Source: CAZGYE01 sp964530165 (GTDB taxonomy: Bacteria; Planctomycetota; Planctomycetia; Planctomycetales; Planctomycetaceae). From it: a DNA stretch of 32,000 bases. The stretch covers positions 1 to 32,000 of the forward strand of contig CAZGYE010000027.1 of NCBI GenBank assembly GCA_964530165.1, written 5' to 3'. Both the position numbers and the translations under genes were made by a program. Positions 8,468-15,729 of the stretch are shown here, piece after piece (within the stretch, counting starts at the first letter, position 1; each line of letters begins with the position of its first letter). The notes beneath the pieces were generated by a model, which had not been told where the DNA came from, searched no databases, and saw only the letters and a program-made list of their open reading frames with translations.

Positions 8468-9838
8468 TCAAATCTCTGACCAAACGCCGGGGATCGGCAC
8501 AGGGTATCGGCCGTCCGCGTCGGGCTTGAGCGGCGCAGCGGTGTCGTAGTCCATACTGTCGATGTTCGGGCAGAACTGGAAGTTGGAGGCCATCGCATCA
8601 TCCAGGGTGATCAGCTTCCCGGAGTGAATGGCCGCTCGACCCATGATGTCCGCGATGTTCGTCTGCGCCGCCCGCCGGGCCTCATTGTGCGGCCGGTCCT
8701 TGCGGATCGCGTCCAAGAACACGATCCACTCGGCCTGCCAGGGAGTGAACTGCTCTTTGGGCGCTTCCCAGGCGATGTTGTCACCGTCGATTCGCTGGTC
8801 TTTGTAGATCCGCACCGTGCCGGCATGGATGTTGCCGGAGAACTGGGCTGCGCACTTCGTCCCGTGGATGTAGGTGGCGAATTCGTTGTGGCAGCCCCGG
8901 AGGTAGCGGACGACGTCGGTCGCCTTGGTTCCATCGGGGAAGGTCCACTCGGCGGAGAACGAATCGAGGTTCTGGCTGCAATCGGTGCTGTTAGCGGCCC
9001 GGCCGCCGACGCCGTGCGCGGTGACCGGCCAGTCGCCCTTGATCCAGCAGAGCTCGTCGATCTGGTGGATGTCCATCTCGGCCCACAGCCCGCCCGAGAC
9101 CCAGAGGAACTTCGTGAAGTTGCGGAACTGCCAGAGCAATTCGTCTTCGTCCGCCGGCTTGCGGCGCAAGGGTCCGACCGGCTGCATCCGGTAAGCTCGG
9201 ATGAGCTGGATCTCACCCAGTTCGCCGTCGTGGATTCGCTTCATCAGCGCCTGGCGGTTGACGGAGTGGCGGCACATCAGCCCCGCGGCGATCTTGAGGT
9301 TTTTCTTCTCCGCGTCTTCCCCGGCCTTGATGACCCGCCGCGCACCAGGCGGATCGGATGCAAACGACTTCTCCATGAATACGTTGACGCCCTTTTCCAC
9401 GGCGTATTCCAACTGTTTCGGGCGAAAGCCCGCATAACCGGTCAGCATCGCCACGTCGCCGGGACGTAGACAGTCGATCGCTTTCCGATAGGAATCGAAC
9501 CCGATGAATTGCCGATCCGGTGGGACGTCGATCCGATCGCCGAAATTGTCGCTGAGGACTTTGTGCGCTCTGGCCAGCCGGTGCTCGAACACATCGGCCA
9601 TGGCGAACAGCTTGACCGACTCACCGCGGACGCTCATCGCGTCACGGACGGCCCCGCTCCCGCGGTGGCCGGAGCCGATCAGGGCCAGCCGAATCGTGTT
9701 GTCCTGGGCGGCGTGCGCGCGCGGAAGCGCTGCTCCCGCCAACACGGAACCCACGGCCAACTTGCCGCTCGTCTTCAAGAAGCCCCGACGCGAGGCCTCA
9801 GTGGACTTCGCCTGCGATGACTCGAATTCTCGCTTCAT
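8468..9838 (-). CDS. Tat-exported Gfo/Idh/MocA family oxidoreductase
   Basis: A 456-residue protein started at ATG 9838, which has a GGGAG site upstream and places a twin-arginine signal at residues 16-22 (SRRGFLK), followed by a hydrophobic stretch and an Ala-His-Ala cleavage region near 41-43. The mature protein opens with the dinucleotide-binding motif ALIGSGHRGSGA (52-63). It contains a variant of the EKP motif (FMEKSFASDP) and a catalytic-region histidine in MDIHQIDELCW. Planctomycetes carry many such exported paralogues, generally assigned to sugar or sugar-alcohol oxidation; the substrate here is unknown. The folded protein with its cofactor would be exported to the periplasm or paryphoplasm. 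It is probably in one transcript with serA downstream; the thioredoxin-like gene lies 84 bases upstream on the same strand. Confidence 0.9.
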   Translation of the reverse strand: MKREFESSQAKSTEASRRGFLKTSGKLAVGSVLAGAALPRAHAAQDNTIRLALIGSGHRGSGAVRDAMSVRGESVKLFAMADVFEHRLARAHKVLSDNFGDRIDVPPDRQFIGFDSYRKAIDCLRPGDVAMLTGYAGFRPKQLEYAVEKGVNVFMEKSFASDPPGARRVIKAGEDAEKKNLKIAAGLMCRHSVNRQALMKRIHDGELGEIQLIRAYRMQPVGPLRRKPADEDELLWQFRNFTKFLWVSGGLWAEMDIHQIDELCWIKGDWPVTAHGVGGRAANSTDCSQNLDSFSAEWTFPDGTKATDVVRYLRGCHNEFATYIHGTKCAAQFSGNIHAGTVRIYKDQRIDGDNIAWEAPKEQFTPWQAEWIVFLDAIRKDRPHNEARRAAQTNIADIMGRAAIHSGKLITLDDAMASNFQFCPNIDSMDYDTAAPLKPDADGRYPVPIPGVWSEI

Positions 9839-9922
9839 TGCTGCTCTCCCTCTGGTTTGTGAACGTGGCTCAAACCGCAAAAGACCGGCTTGCCAACCTG
9901 ACAAGCGTGCTGAGCGCTACGG

Positions 9923-10369
9923 TCAGGTCGGGCACTCTTGGTCCACATCGAGCGATGCGGACTTTTGACCCGACTGAAAGGCTTCGAGAACCTCCGTCCA
10001 TTGTTTTCCATCGTGAGGTTCGCTGGATTGATAGATTTGAAGTGTCTGCGTCTTGTCGATGACGACCACTCGCGGCAACTTCTCGGAGCCGAACAACTTG
10101 TGCATGGTTTTGCCGTGACTGGTCCCCGTGTCGATAACGGCCACGATGTACTTTTCGAGCAGTTTCCGGCTCTGTTCGTCCGTACGGATATCGTCAAGTG
10201 AGATCGGCTTTTCACCGGCCTCCCGGCTCGGATTGAGAATCACGAGCATTGGCAGCTTCGCCTGTTCGGCGGCCAAATAGGCTTGTGTGTAGTTTTCGAA
10301 GTATTCGGTTTTCCCTTTGTCATTGGCCGACACGCCGGCCAACAGCAGAAACGCTACGCTCCAAGACAC
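9923..10369 (-). CDS. Secreted thioredoxin-fold protein lacking the CxxC motif
   Basis: A 148-residue protein from a GTG start at 10369 with a GGGGA site close upstream. The N-terminus (VSWSVAFLLLAGVSAND) looks like a short signal peptide with little positive charge. The rest resembles the thioredoxin-like proteins common in planctomycetes: a helix (YTQAYLAAEQAKLP), a strand (MLVILNP), and a LPRVVVID segment in the cis-proline position. The redox CxxC is absent; the expected place reads NPSREAG, so thiol-disulfide exchange is unlikely. It may act as a binding or chaperone-like domain (inference). It precedes the exported oxidoreductase by 84 bases on the same strand. Confidence 0.7.
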   Translation of the reverse strand: MSWSVAFLLLAGVSANDKGKTEYFENYTQAYLAAEQAKLPMLVILNPSREAGEKPISLDDIRTDEQSRKLLEKYIVAVIDTGTSHGKTMHKLFGSEKLPRVVVIDKTQTLQIYQSSEPHDGKQWTEVLEAFQSGQKSASLDVDQECPT

Positions 10370-10747
10370 AAGATCCCCTTTCCGATTTTCGTGGTGTCAA
10401 TCATCAGCGGCAGTCCGACGCGGTGCAGTGGCGATGTCTTTCTCAAATCGCCAGATTTCCGACCTGCACCACACAATCCGCTACAGACCAGTAGATTGCA
10501 CTTGTCAAACTGACCTTTATCCGTAGAACTGTCAAGGCTCCCAGTCTTACAGATTACTAGATTTTCACAAACTTTTCGCCTCGACTTGTTTTGCGATCCA
10601 GAATGTTTTCAGAGAGGATGCGCCGATGAGCCGGATTGCACCGCCTCGGCGCTCGCACTACACTGCTGTGGAACGCAGGGCGATTCTCGAAGTCCGTTTT
10701 GGCAGTTCGCCGCCTCTGGAATGCAGGAGCTTCAACAGGAGGCCGAC
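10370..10747. other. Divergent intergenic region, 378 bp
   Basis: This gap separates the leftward thioredoxin-like gene from the rightward reductase. The part around 10490-10610 is more AT-rich than its surroundings, as expected for a promoter region. One possible sigma-70-like pair on the plus strand is TTGTCA (10502-10507) and TAGAAC (10524-10529) with 16 bases between; this is weak. No convincing ORF with its own ribosome site or RNA gene was seen. Confidence 0.35.
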
Positions 10748-10750
10748 TTG
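10737..10750 (+). promoter_or_regulatory. Strong Shine-Dalgarno deciding a TTG start
   Basis: A perfect AGGAGG at 10737-10742 lies 5 bases ahead of TTG 10748, in frame with the reductase. The nearest in-frame ATG (10721) has only CTCTGGA before it, so TTG is preferred. Confidence 0.65.
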
Positions 10751-11575
10751 ATAGAAACGACGACAGAGCAACCTCTGAATGGCATTGTCGCGCAGCGGGT
10801 CGACATCACGCCCGATCTTATGATCCTGCGTGTCGTCCCGGACGGCTGGGAACTGCCGGACTTCAAGCCCGGGCAGTTCGCCGTGCTCGGTTTGCCGCCC
10901 AGTGCGCCGCGAAGCCCCTTCAGCGATGATGAGAATGGGGCGTCCGTGGGCGCGAAGTTGATCCGCCGCGCCTACTCCGTCGCCTCCTCGTCGCTCGGGC
11001 ACGAGTACATCGAGTTTTACGTCACGCTGGTCCGGTCCGGCGCGCTGACGCCCCGGCTGTTCGCGTTGAAGCCCGGTGACGCGGTGTGGCTCGAACCGAA
11101 GATTGTTGGGATGTTCACGTTGGATTTGGTCCCCGACGACAAGCATTTGGTGCTGATAGGCACCGGGACCGGGCTGGCCCCGTACATGAGCATGTTGCGC
11201 TCGGAGTTGGTCTGCGGAGGACCAGGCCGCTTTGCCGTGCTCCACGGCGCACGGCATTCTTGGGACCTCGGCTACCGCGCAGAATTGCTGACTCTGTCTC
11301 GCATCTGCTCGAACGTCATCTACCTGCCGATTGTCAGCCGGCCGGGTGAGGAGCGGGGCACATGGAGCGGCGCGGCCGGCTACGTCCAGGACTTGTGGAA
11401 AAGCGGGGCGGTCGCGGATGCCTGGGGCAGTTGGCCCACACCGGACGACACACACATCTTTCTGTGTGGGAATCCGAAAATGACGGAGGAGATGCTGGAA
11501 CTGCTCGCTGAGAAAGGATTCCGCGAACACAAACGCCGCCGGCCCGGCACCGTGCATGTGGAGCGATACTGGTAG
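10748..11575 (+). CDS. Ferredoxin/flavodoxin-NADP(+) reductase, Fpr type
   Basis: A 275-residue flavoprotein from the TTG start; ATG 10721 would add nine residues. The FAD-binding motif is RRAYSVASS (73-81), the NADP-binding motif is GTGTGLAPYMSML (138-150), and a CGNPKM segment follows near residue 236. The chain ends in an aromatic pair (VERYW), as in the bacterial Fpr subclass, where the terminal aromatic stacks on the flavin. It would exchange electrons between NADPH and ferredoxin or flavodoxin in the cytoplasm. Residues about 52-70 form a polar insertion between the first FAD-domain strands that is longer than I would expect. It converges on the TPP-enzyme gene with 53 bases between, and no operon partner is seen. 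Confidence 0.88.
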   Translation: MIETTTEQPLNGIVAQRVDITPDLMILRVVPDGWELPDFKPGQFAVLGLPPSAPRSPFSDDENGASVGAKLIRRAYSVASSSLGHEYIEFYVTLVRSGALTPRLFALKPGDAVWLEPKIVGMFTLDLVPDDKHLVLIGTGTGLAPYMSMLRSELVCGGPGRFAVLHGARHSWDLGYRAELLTLSRICSNVIYLPIVSRPGEERGTWSGAAGYVQDLWKSGAVADAWGSWPTPDDTHIFLCGNPKMTEEMLELLAEKGFREHKRRRPGTVHVERYW

Positions 11576-11628
11576 CACTGTGCCGGTGAGAGTGAGTCTT
11601 GCAAATTGGAGTCTGCACCCATTCGTCG

Positions 11629-14115
11629 TTAACGGGGGTCTCGCCGAGGCCGATTCTCTTGACCTCGTTGAAAACGCGCATCCTGAGGCAAAGTGGCTCT
11701 TCCCAAACTCTCCCTGCGGTTGGATGCACACTCGCAAGCGCGGAGGATTGTGTCGGCGTCCAGCCCACAATGCCGATACAGGTCGGGAATATTTCCGGAC
11801 TGGCCGAAGTGTTCGGGCCCCAGCGATTCAAGATGATGGCCGCACACGCCGCCGATCCAGGCAAGGGTCGCCGGATGGCCGTCGACGACCGAGATCAGCG
11901 TGGCACTGGGCGCCAGTGGTGCCAGCAGCGATTCGATGCGGGATTGGGCCCCTGATTCGCCCCGGTGGCGCGCCCGCTGAGCTGCGTGCCAGCCGGCATT
12001 CAGACGGTCCGCGGAGGTCACGGCCAACAGGCCGGCGCCCGGTACGTTTCGGGTCAGTTGCTCCAGCGCGGCGATCGCCTCGGGTGCCACGGCGCCGCTG
12101 TAAACGATGGCCAGCTCCGCGCCGGCCGCCGGCTGCCGGTACCAGTAACCGCCTTCGATGATCGCCTGCCGTTGCGCTGCGGACAGCTCGCGCTGCGGCT
12201 GTGGGATCGGCCGGGGGGTTAGCCGCAGATAAACCGACCCGCCCTGCGCATCCCGCAACCAGGCGGCATTGTATTCGCCGCTGCCGTCACGCTGAATGTA
12301 GTCGAAGGCCCAGCCGAGCACCACGGCCAGTTCGTCGACAAAAGCGGGCTCGAACGCGGCCAGGCCGTCCTGGGCCATTCCGATCAGCGGCGTCGCCAGC
12401 GATTGATGCGCGCCCCCTTCCGGCGCCGACGTCACGCCGGAAGGTGTCGCCACCAGAATAAACCGTGCGTCCTGGTAGCAGGCGTAGCTCAGGGCGTCGA
12501 GCCCCCGGGGAATGAACGGATCGTACAGCGTGCCAATGGGAATCAGACGGACCCCAAACAATTCATGCGACAGGCCCAGGGCCGCCAGCATGAGGAACAG
12601 GTTGTTTTCCGCGATCCCCAGCTCGATGTGCTGGCCTTGGGGCGACATGTCCCATTCTTGCATGGAAATCACGTCCGGTTGCTTGAGTCGCTCCGGAACG
12701 ACCTCCCGGCAAAACACTCCGCGCCGATTGACCCAGCCCCCGAGTTCGGTCGAGACGGTCACGTCGGGAGACGTGGTCACCAGATGATCGACGAGCGGTC
12801 CGGCTTGCTCGGCCAGATCGGAGAGAATCCGGCCGAATCCTTCCTGCGTCGATGCGATCGGAGTGGACGGGGCGGCAAGCGTGTCGGGGACCGGAAGTTT
12901 CGGCGCACGGTGACGCCGGCGGCCCTGTTGGTTGAAGGGCGCCTGATCGAGAAAAGCTTGCACCTCGGTTTTCGGCGTTTCGAGGCCGGCAAATTCGTCC
13001 CATTCGGCCCCCTCCTCGATGCCGTTCCGCTTGCGGAACTCGTCCATCTGGCGTGGGCTCATCACCTCGGCGTGATTGTCCTTACGGCCTGCAAACGGCA
13101 GGTTGTAGCCTTTGATCGTATAGGCGATGACGCAGGTCGGCGTATCGCCCTGGATTCCGTCGAGTGTCTCGCAAAGCACCTCCAGGTCGTGCCCTGCCAG
13201 GTTGGTCATGAGACGGTGCAATTGATCATCGTCGTACGCTTCGAGCAGCTCCTGCACGCCTTCTTCACTTCCGACGTCGGCAAGGATCTGCTCCCGCCAA
13301 GCCGCGCCGCCTTTGAAGACCAGCGCCGAGTACAGCGAGTTTGGACAATCGTCGATCCACTGCCTCAGCGCCGTTCCGCCGGGCTTGCCGAACGCGTCGT
13401 GCAGTTTCTTGCCATACTTGAGGATCAGCACCCGCCAGTCCATCATTCGGAACAGGTGGGCAATCTGCCCGAACAGCCGATCGCTGACCACCGTGTCCAG
13501 GCTTTGCCGGTTGTAGTCGACGATCCACCACACATTCCGCAGCTCGTGCTTCCAGCACTCGTGCAGCGCCTCGAACACATTGCCTTCGTCCAGTTCGGCG
13601 TCTCCAACCAAGGCGATCATCCGGCCTTCCGGGATGCTGCCGTCGCGCCAGTCCTTCAGGCCGACGTAGTCCTGTACCAAGCCGGCGAAACAGGTCTGAG
13701 CGACTCCTTGCCCCATCGAACCGGTGGAGAAGTCGACGTCGTCAGCGTCCTTGGTGCGCGAGGGGTAAGCCTGCACGCCCTGGTAGCCGCGGTACCGCTG
13801 GAGCTTCTCGCGCGTCTGATTGCCCAGCAGATACTGGATCGCGTGAAAAACCGGACCGGCGTGCGGCTTGACGGCGACCCGGTCCTCCGGACGCAGGATC
13901 TCAAAGTAGAGTGCCGTCATAATAGTTGCCAACGACGCCGAGGATGCCTGGTGCCCACCAACTTTCAAGCCATCGACGTTCCGGCGCAGATGGTTGGCGT
14001 TGTGGATCATCCACGACGACAACCACAGCACTTTTCTTTCCAGTTGTTCCAGAATTCGCAGCGTGTTCCGAGGTAACTTTGCTGCAGATCCGGACCTTTC
14101 GATCGTCTTTTCCAT
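11629..14115 (-). CDS. Transketolase / pyruvate dehydrogenase E1 (AceE-like) TPP enzyme
   Basis: An 828-residue thiamine-diphosphate enzyme with the transketolase-like two-domain order, close in length to homodimeric AceE (about 890). The TPP/metal motif is GDAELDEGN (171-179), with a nearby VDYNRQSLD (199-207). KPHAGPVFHA (83-92) occupies the position of the substrate/cofactor histidine loop. The pyrimidine-binding domain carries the activating glutamate in HIELGIAENN. The C-terminal domain is shorter than in transketolase, and the last 30 residues are Arg-rich and probably disordered. The start is supported by AGGGAG 8 bases upstream. Oxidative decarboxylation of a 2-oxo acid (pyruvate-like) is likely. 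No E2 or E3 gene is adjacent, so partner and substrate are open; a non-canonical transketolase is the alternative. Confidence 0.82.
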   Translation of the reverse strand: MEKTIERSGSAAKLPRNTLRILEQLERKVLWLSSWMIHNANHLRRNVDGLKVGGHQASSASLATIMTALYFEILRPEDRVAVKPHAGPVFHAIQYLLGNQTREKLQRYRGYQGVQAYPSRTKDADDVDFSTGSMGQGVAQTCFAGLVQDYVGLKDWRDGSIPEGRMIALVGDAELDEGNVFEALHECWKHELRNVWWIVDYNRQSLDTVVSDRLFGQIAHLFRMMDWRVLILKYGKKLHDAFGKPGGTALRQWIDDCPNSLYSALVFKGGAAWREQILADVGSEEGVQELLEAYDDDQLHRLMTNLAGHDLEVLCETLDGIQGDTPTCVIAYTIKGYNLPFAGRKDNHAEVMSPRQMDEFRKRNGIEEGAEWDEFAGLETPKTEVQAFLDQAPFNQQGRRRHRAPKLPVPDTLAAPSTPIASTQEGFGRILSDLAEQAGPLVDHLVTTSPDVTVSTELGGWVNRRGVFCREVVPERLKQPDVISMQEWDMSPQGQHIELGIAENNLFLMLAALGLSHELFGVRLIPIGTLYDPFIPRGLDALSYACYQDARFILVATPSGVTSAPEGGAHQSLATPLIGMAQDGLAAFEPAFVDELAVVLGWAFDYIQRDGSGEYNAAWLRDAQGGSVYLRLTPRPIPQPQRELSAAQRQAIIEGGYWYRQPAAGAELAIVYSGAVAPEAIAALEQLTRNVPGAGLLAVTSADRLNAGWHAAQRARHRGESGAQSRIESLLAPLAPSATLISVVDGHPATLAWIGGVCGHHLESLGPEHFGQSGNIPDLYRHCGLDADTILRACECASNRRESLGRATLPQDARFQRGQENRPRRDPR

Positions 14116-14513
14116 GAGGCTGCTCCCTGCGGTAATGTGTTGGCGAATGAATGATGATGATAACCTGCCGGCGGCGGCTTCGCCACTGGTCTACCAGTAA
14201 AGACGATTCCCGAGATTCCTGCTTTCCTGGTTTCCTAATAATGCTCCTCTTACCACGAAACAGACTGTGGAGACGAACTTGCTCCAGATGGCTCAAGTAT
14301 TACGTTCCGTCCTGTTTCCTGTCGCTCGCCTTGAAGCGGATGTGAGACCCTGTTAAGGTCGATTGTGTGGTGAGGAGGGATTGTGAACTGCCGCACAAGA
14401 CCCTTCCGATCCCCGCCGGAATTCCGTAGAGTGTTTGTTTGCTGGACGTTCCTTTGTTGCGGGCGACCGGCTACACTCGTTGCGAATGACAAAGCCACAA
14501 AGGAGACCGCACC
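14116..14513. other. Divergent intergenic region, 398 bp
   Basis: This gap separates the leftward TPP-enzyme gene from the rightward aldolase gene. It should hold both promoters, but no -35/-10 pair stands out. A small CTGGT-CT-ACCAG hairpin and a run of TTTCCT-type pyrimidine words are visible near 14189-14235. No ORF with a credible ribosome site was seen. Confidence 0.4.
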
Positions 14514-15509
14514 ATGACGCAGACCGACTCGAACGAAAGCATTGCCGGAAGATGGATTTCCTACCGTCCGGAGATCAAGATCCTGGACTGTACGATTCGC
14601 GACGGGGGGCTAATGAATGATCACTGCTTCGATGACGCAACGGTCAGGGCCGTGTACTCGGCTTGTCTTGCGGCCGGCATCGACTACATGGAAGTCGGCT
14701 ACAAGAATTCCCGACGGCTCTTTTCCCCGGACCAGCACGGTGCGTGGAAGTACTGTAGTGAGGATGATATCCGACGCATCGTCGGTGAAAATGACACGCC
14801 GTTGAAACTCTCAGCGATGGCAGACGCCGAGAAGAGCGATTACCGCGAGGACATCTTACCTCGCGACGAGAGCGTGCTGGATTTGATTCGCGTTGCGACG
14901 TACATCCACCAGCTCCCCTTGGCTTTGGACATGGTTAAGGACGCCCACGACAAGGGATATGAAACCAGCCTCAATCTGATGGCGGTTTCGGGAGTTCGGG
15001 AGCGGGAGCTGGATGAGGGGCTGGCGATGATCGCGGATTCGGAAGTGGATATCGTTGCCGTCGTAGACAGTTTTGGCGCCCTGTACAGCGAGCAGATTCA
15101 TTTTCTGGTGCGGAAATACCTCAAGTACGCGGGACCGAGTGGAAAGCAAGTTGGGATGCACGCACACAACAACCAGCAGTTGGCCTTTGCCAATACGATT
15201 GAGGCAACCATCAAGGGGGCGAACATTCTGGACGCAAGTCTGTCAGGACTTGGCCGGGGCGCCGGGAATTGCCCGATGGAACTGTTGGTCGGTTTTCTGC
15301 ACAATCCGAAGTACCGCCTCCGGCCCCTGCTCGCATGCATTCAGGAGCATATTGCGCCGCTGCAAGAGAAGCTTCGGTGGGGATTTGACATTCCCTACAT
15401 GATCACGGGGTACTTGAACGAGCATCCGCGTGCCGCCATGAAATTCAAGGCAGCCGAAGAAAAAGGCGACATTCTCAAGTTCTACGACTCGATGCACGAG
15501 CAGGAATGA
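14514..15509 (+). CDS. DRE-TIM metallolyase (HMGL-like; 4-hydroxy-2-oxovalerate aldolase-like)
   Basis: A 331-residue TIM-barrel protein with a good AAGGAG site 8 bases before ATG. The DRE signature is DCTIRDGG (25-32) and the metal-binding HxH is MHAHNN (215-220), followed by SGLGRGAGN (244-252). These place it among HMG-CoA lyase, isopropylmalate/homocitrate synthase and 4-hydroxy-2-oxovalerate aldolase relatives, closest in my reading to the aldolase-like branch. It lacks the C-terminal channelling domain of DmpG aldolases, and no acetaldehyde dehydrogenase partner lies next to it. Substrate and pathway are unknown. The next gene on the same strand, 220 bases on, is the aromatic-pathway fusion. 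A link, for example a side branch of 2-oxo acid or aromatic metabolism, is inference only. Confidence 0.82.
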   Translation: MTQTDSNESIAGRWISYRPEIKILDCTIRDGGLMNDHCFDDATVRAVYSACLAAGIDYMEVGYKNSRRLFSPDQHGAWKYCSEDDIRRIVGENDTPLKLSAMADAEKSDYREDILPRDESVLDLIRVATYIHQLPLALDMVKDAHDKGYETSLNLMAVSGVRERELDEGLAMIADSEVDIVAVVDSFGALYSEQIHFLVRKYLKYAGPSGKQVGMHAHNNQQLAFANTIEATIKGANILDASLSGLGRGAGNCPMELLVGFLHNPKYRLRPLLACIQEHIAPLQEKLRWGFDIPYMITGYLNEHPRAAMKFKAAEEKGDILKFYDSMHEQE

Positions 15510-15591
15510 GCTGGTGGCAAGAAAACCGCATCGGGTTGAGGAAAAAGGGAAGAGAAGGCACAAAGGTCGAAGGGGATTCGTCACAATGCCT

Positions 15592-15695
15592 TTGTCCCGT
15601 TGCCCCGTTGCCCCGTTGCCCCGTTGCCCCTTTGTCCCTTTGCCCCTTTGTCCCTTTACCCCTTTGTCCCTTTGCCCCTTTGTCCCTTTGCCCCT
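15592..15695 (+). repeat. Array of thirteen 8-bp tandem repeats
   Basis: Thirteen head-to-tail octamers fill the space between the aldolase and the fusion gene. The first four end in G (one TTGTCCCG, three TTGCCCCG). The last nine end in T and alternate TTGCCCCT with TTGTCCCT, with one TTACCCCT. The minus strand therefore has a GGG or GGGG run every 8 bases with short loops, the pattern of G-quadruplex-forming DNA. The array ends 34 bases before the fusion gene start, so it lies in its promoter or leader. Because 8 is not a multiple of 3, it encodes repeats in every frame, and the apparent small ORFs here are artefacts. Confidence 0.95.
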
Positions 15696-15729
15696 TCAAG
15701 GCTGAACCCCGAATTCCGAACACGGGAGT

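Noticed and set aside
12403..14076. 557-codon plus-strand ORF
   Set aside because: It is antisense to the TPP enzyme, which has clear family motifs. High GC makes long antisense frames common.
15592..15695. Could the tandem array be a CRISPR?
   Set aside because: Units are 8 bases, contiguous, with no spacers and no cas genes nearby.
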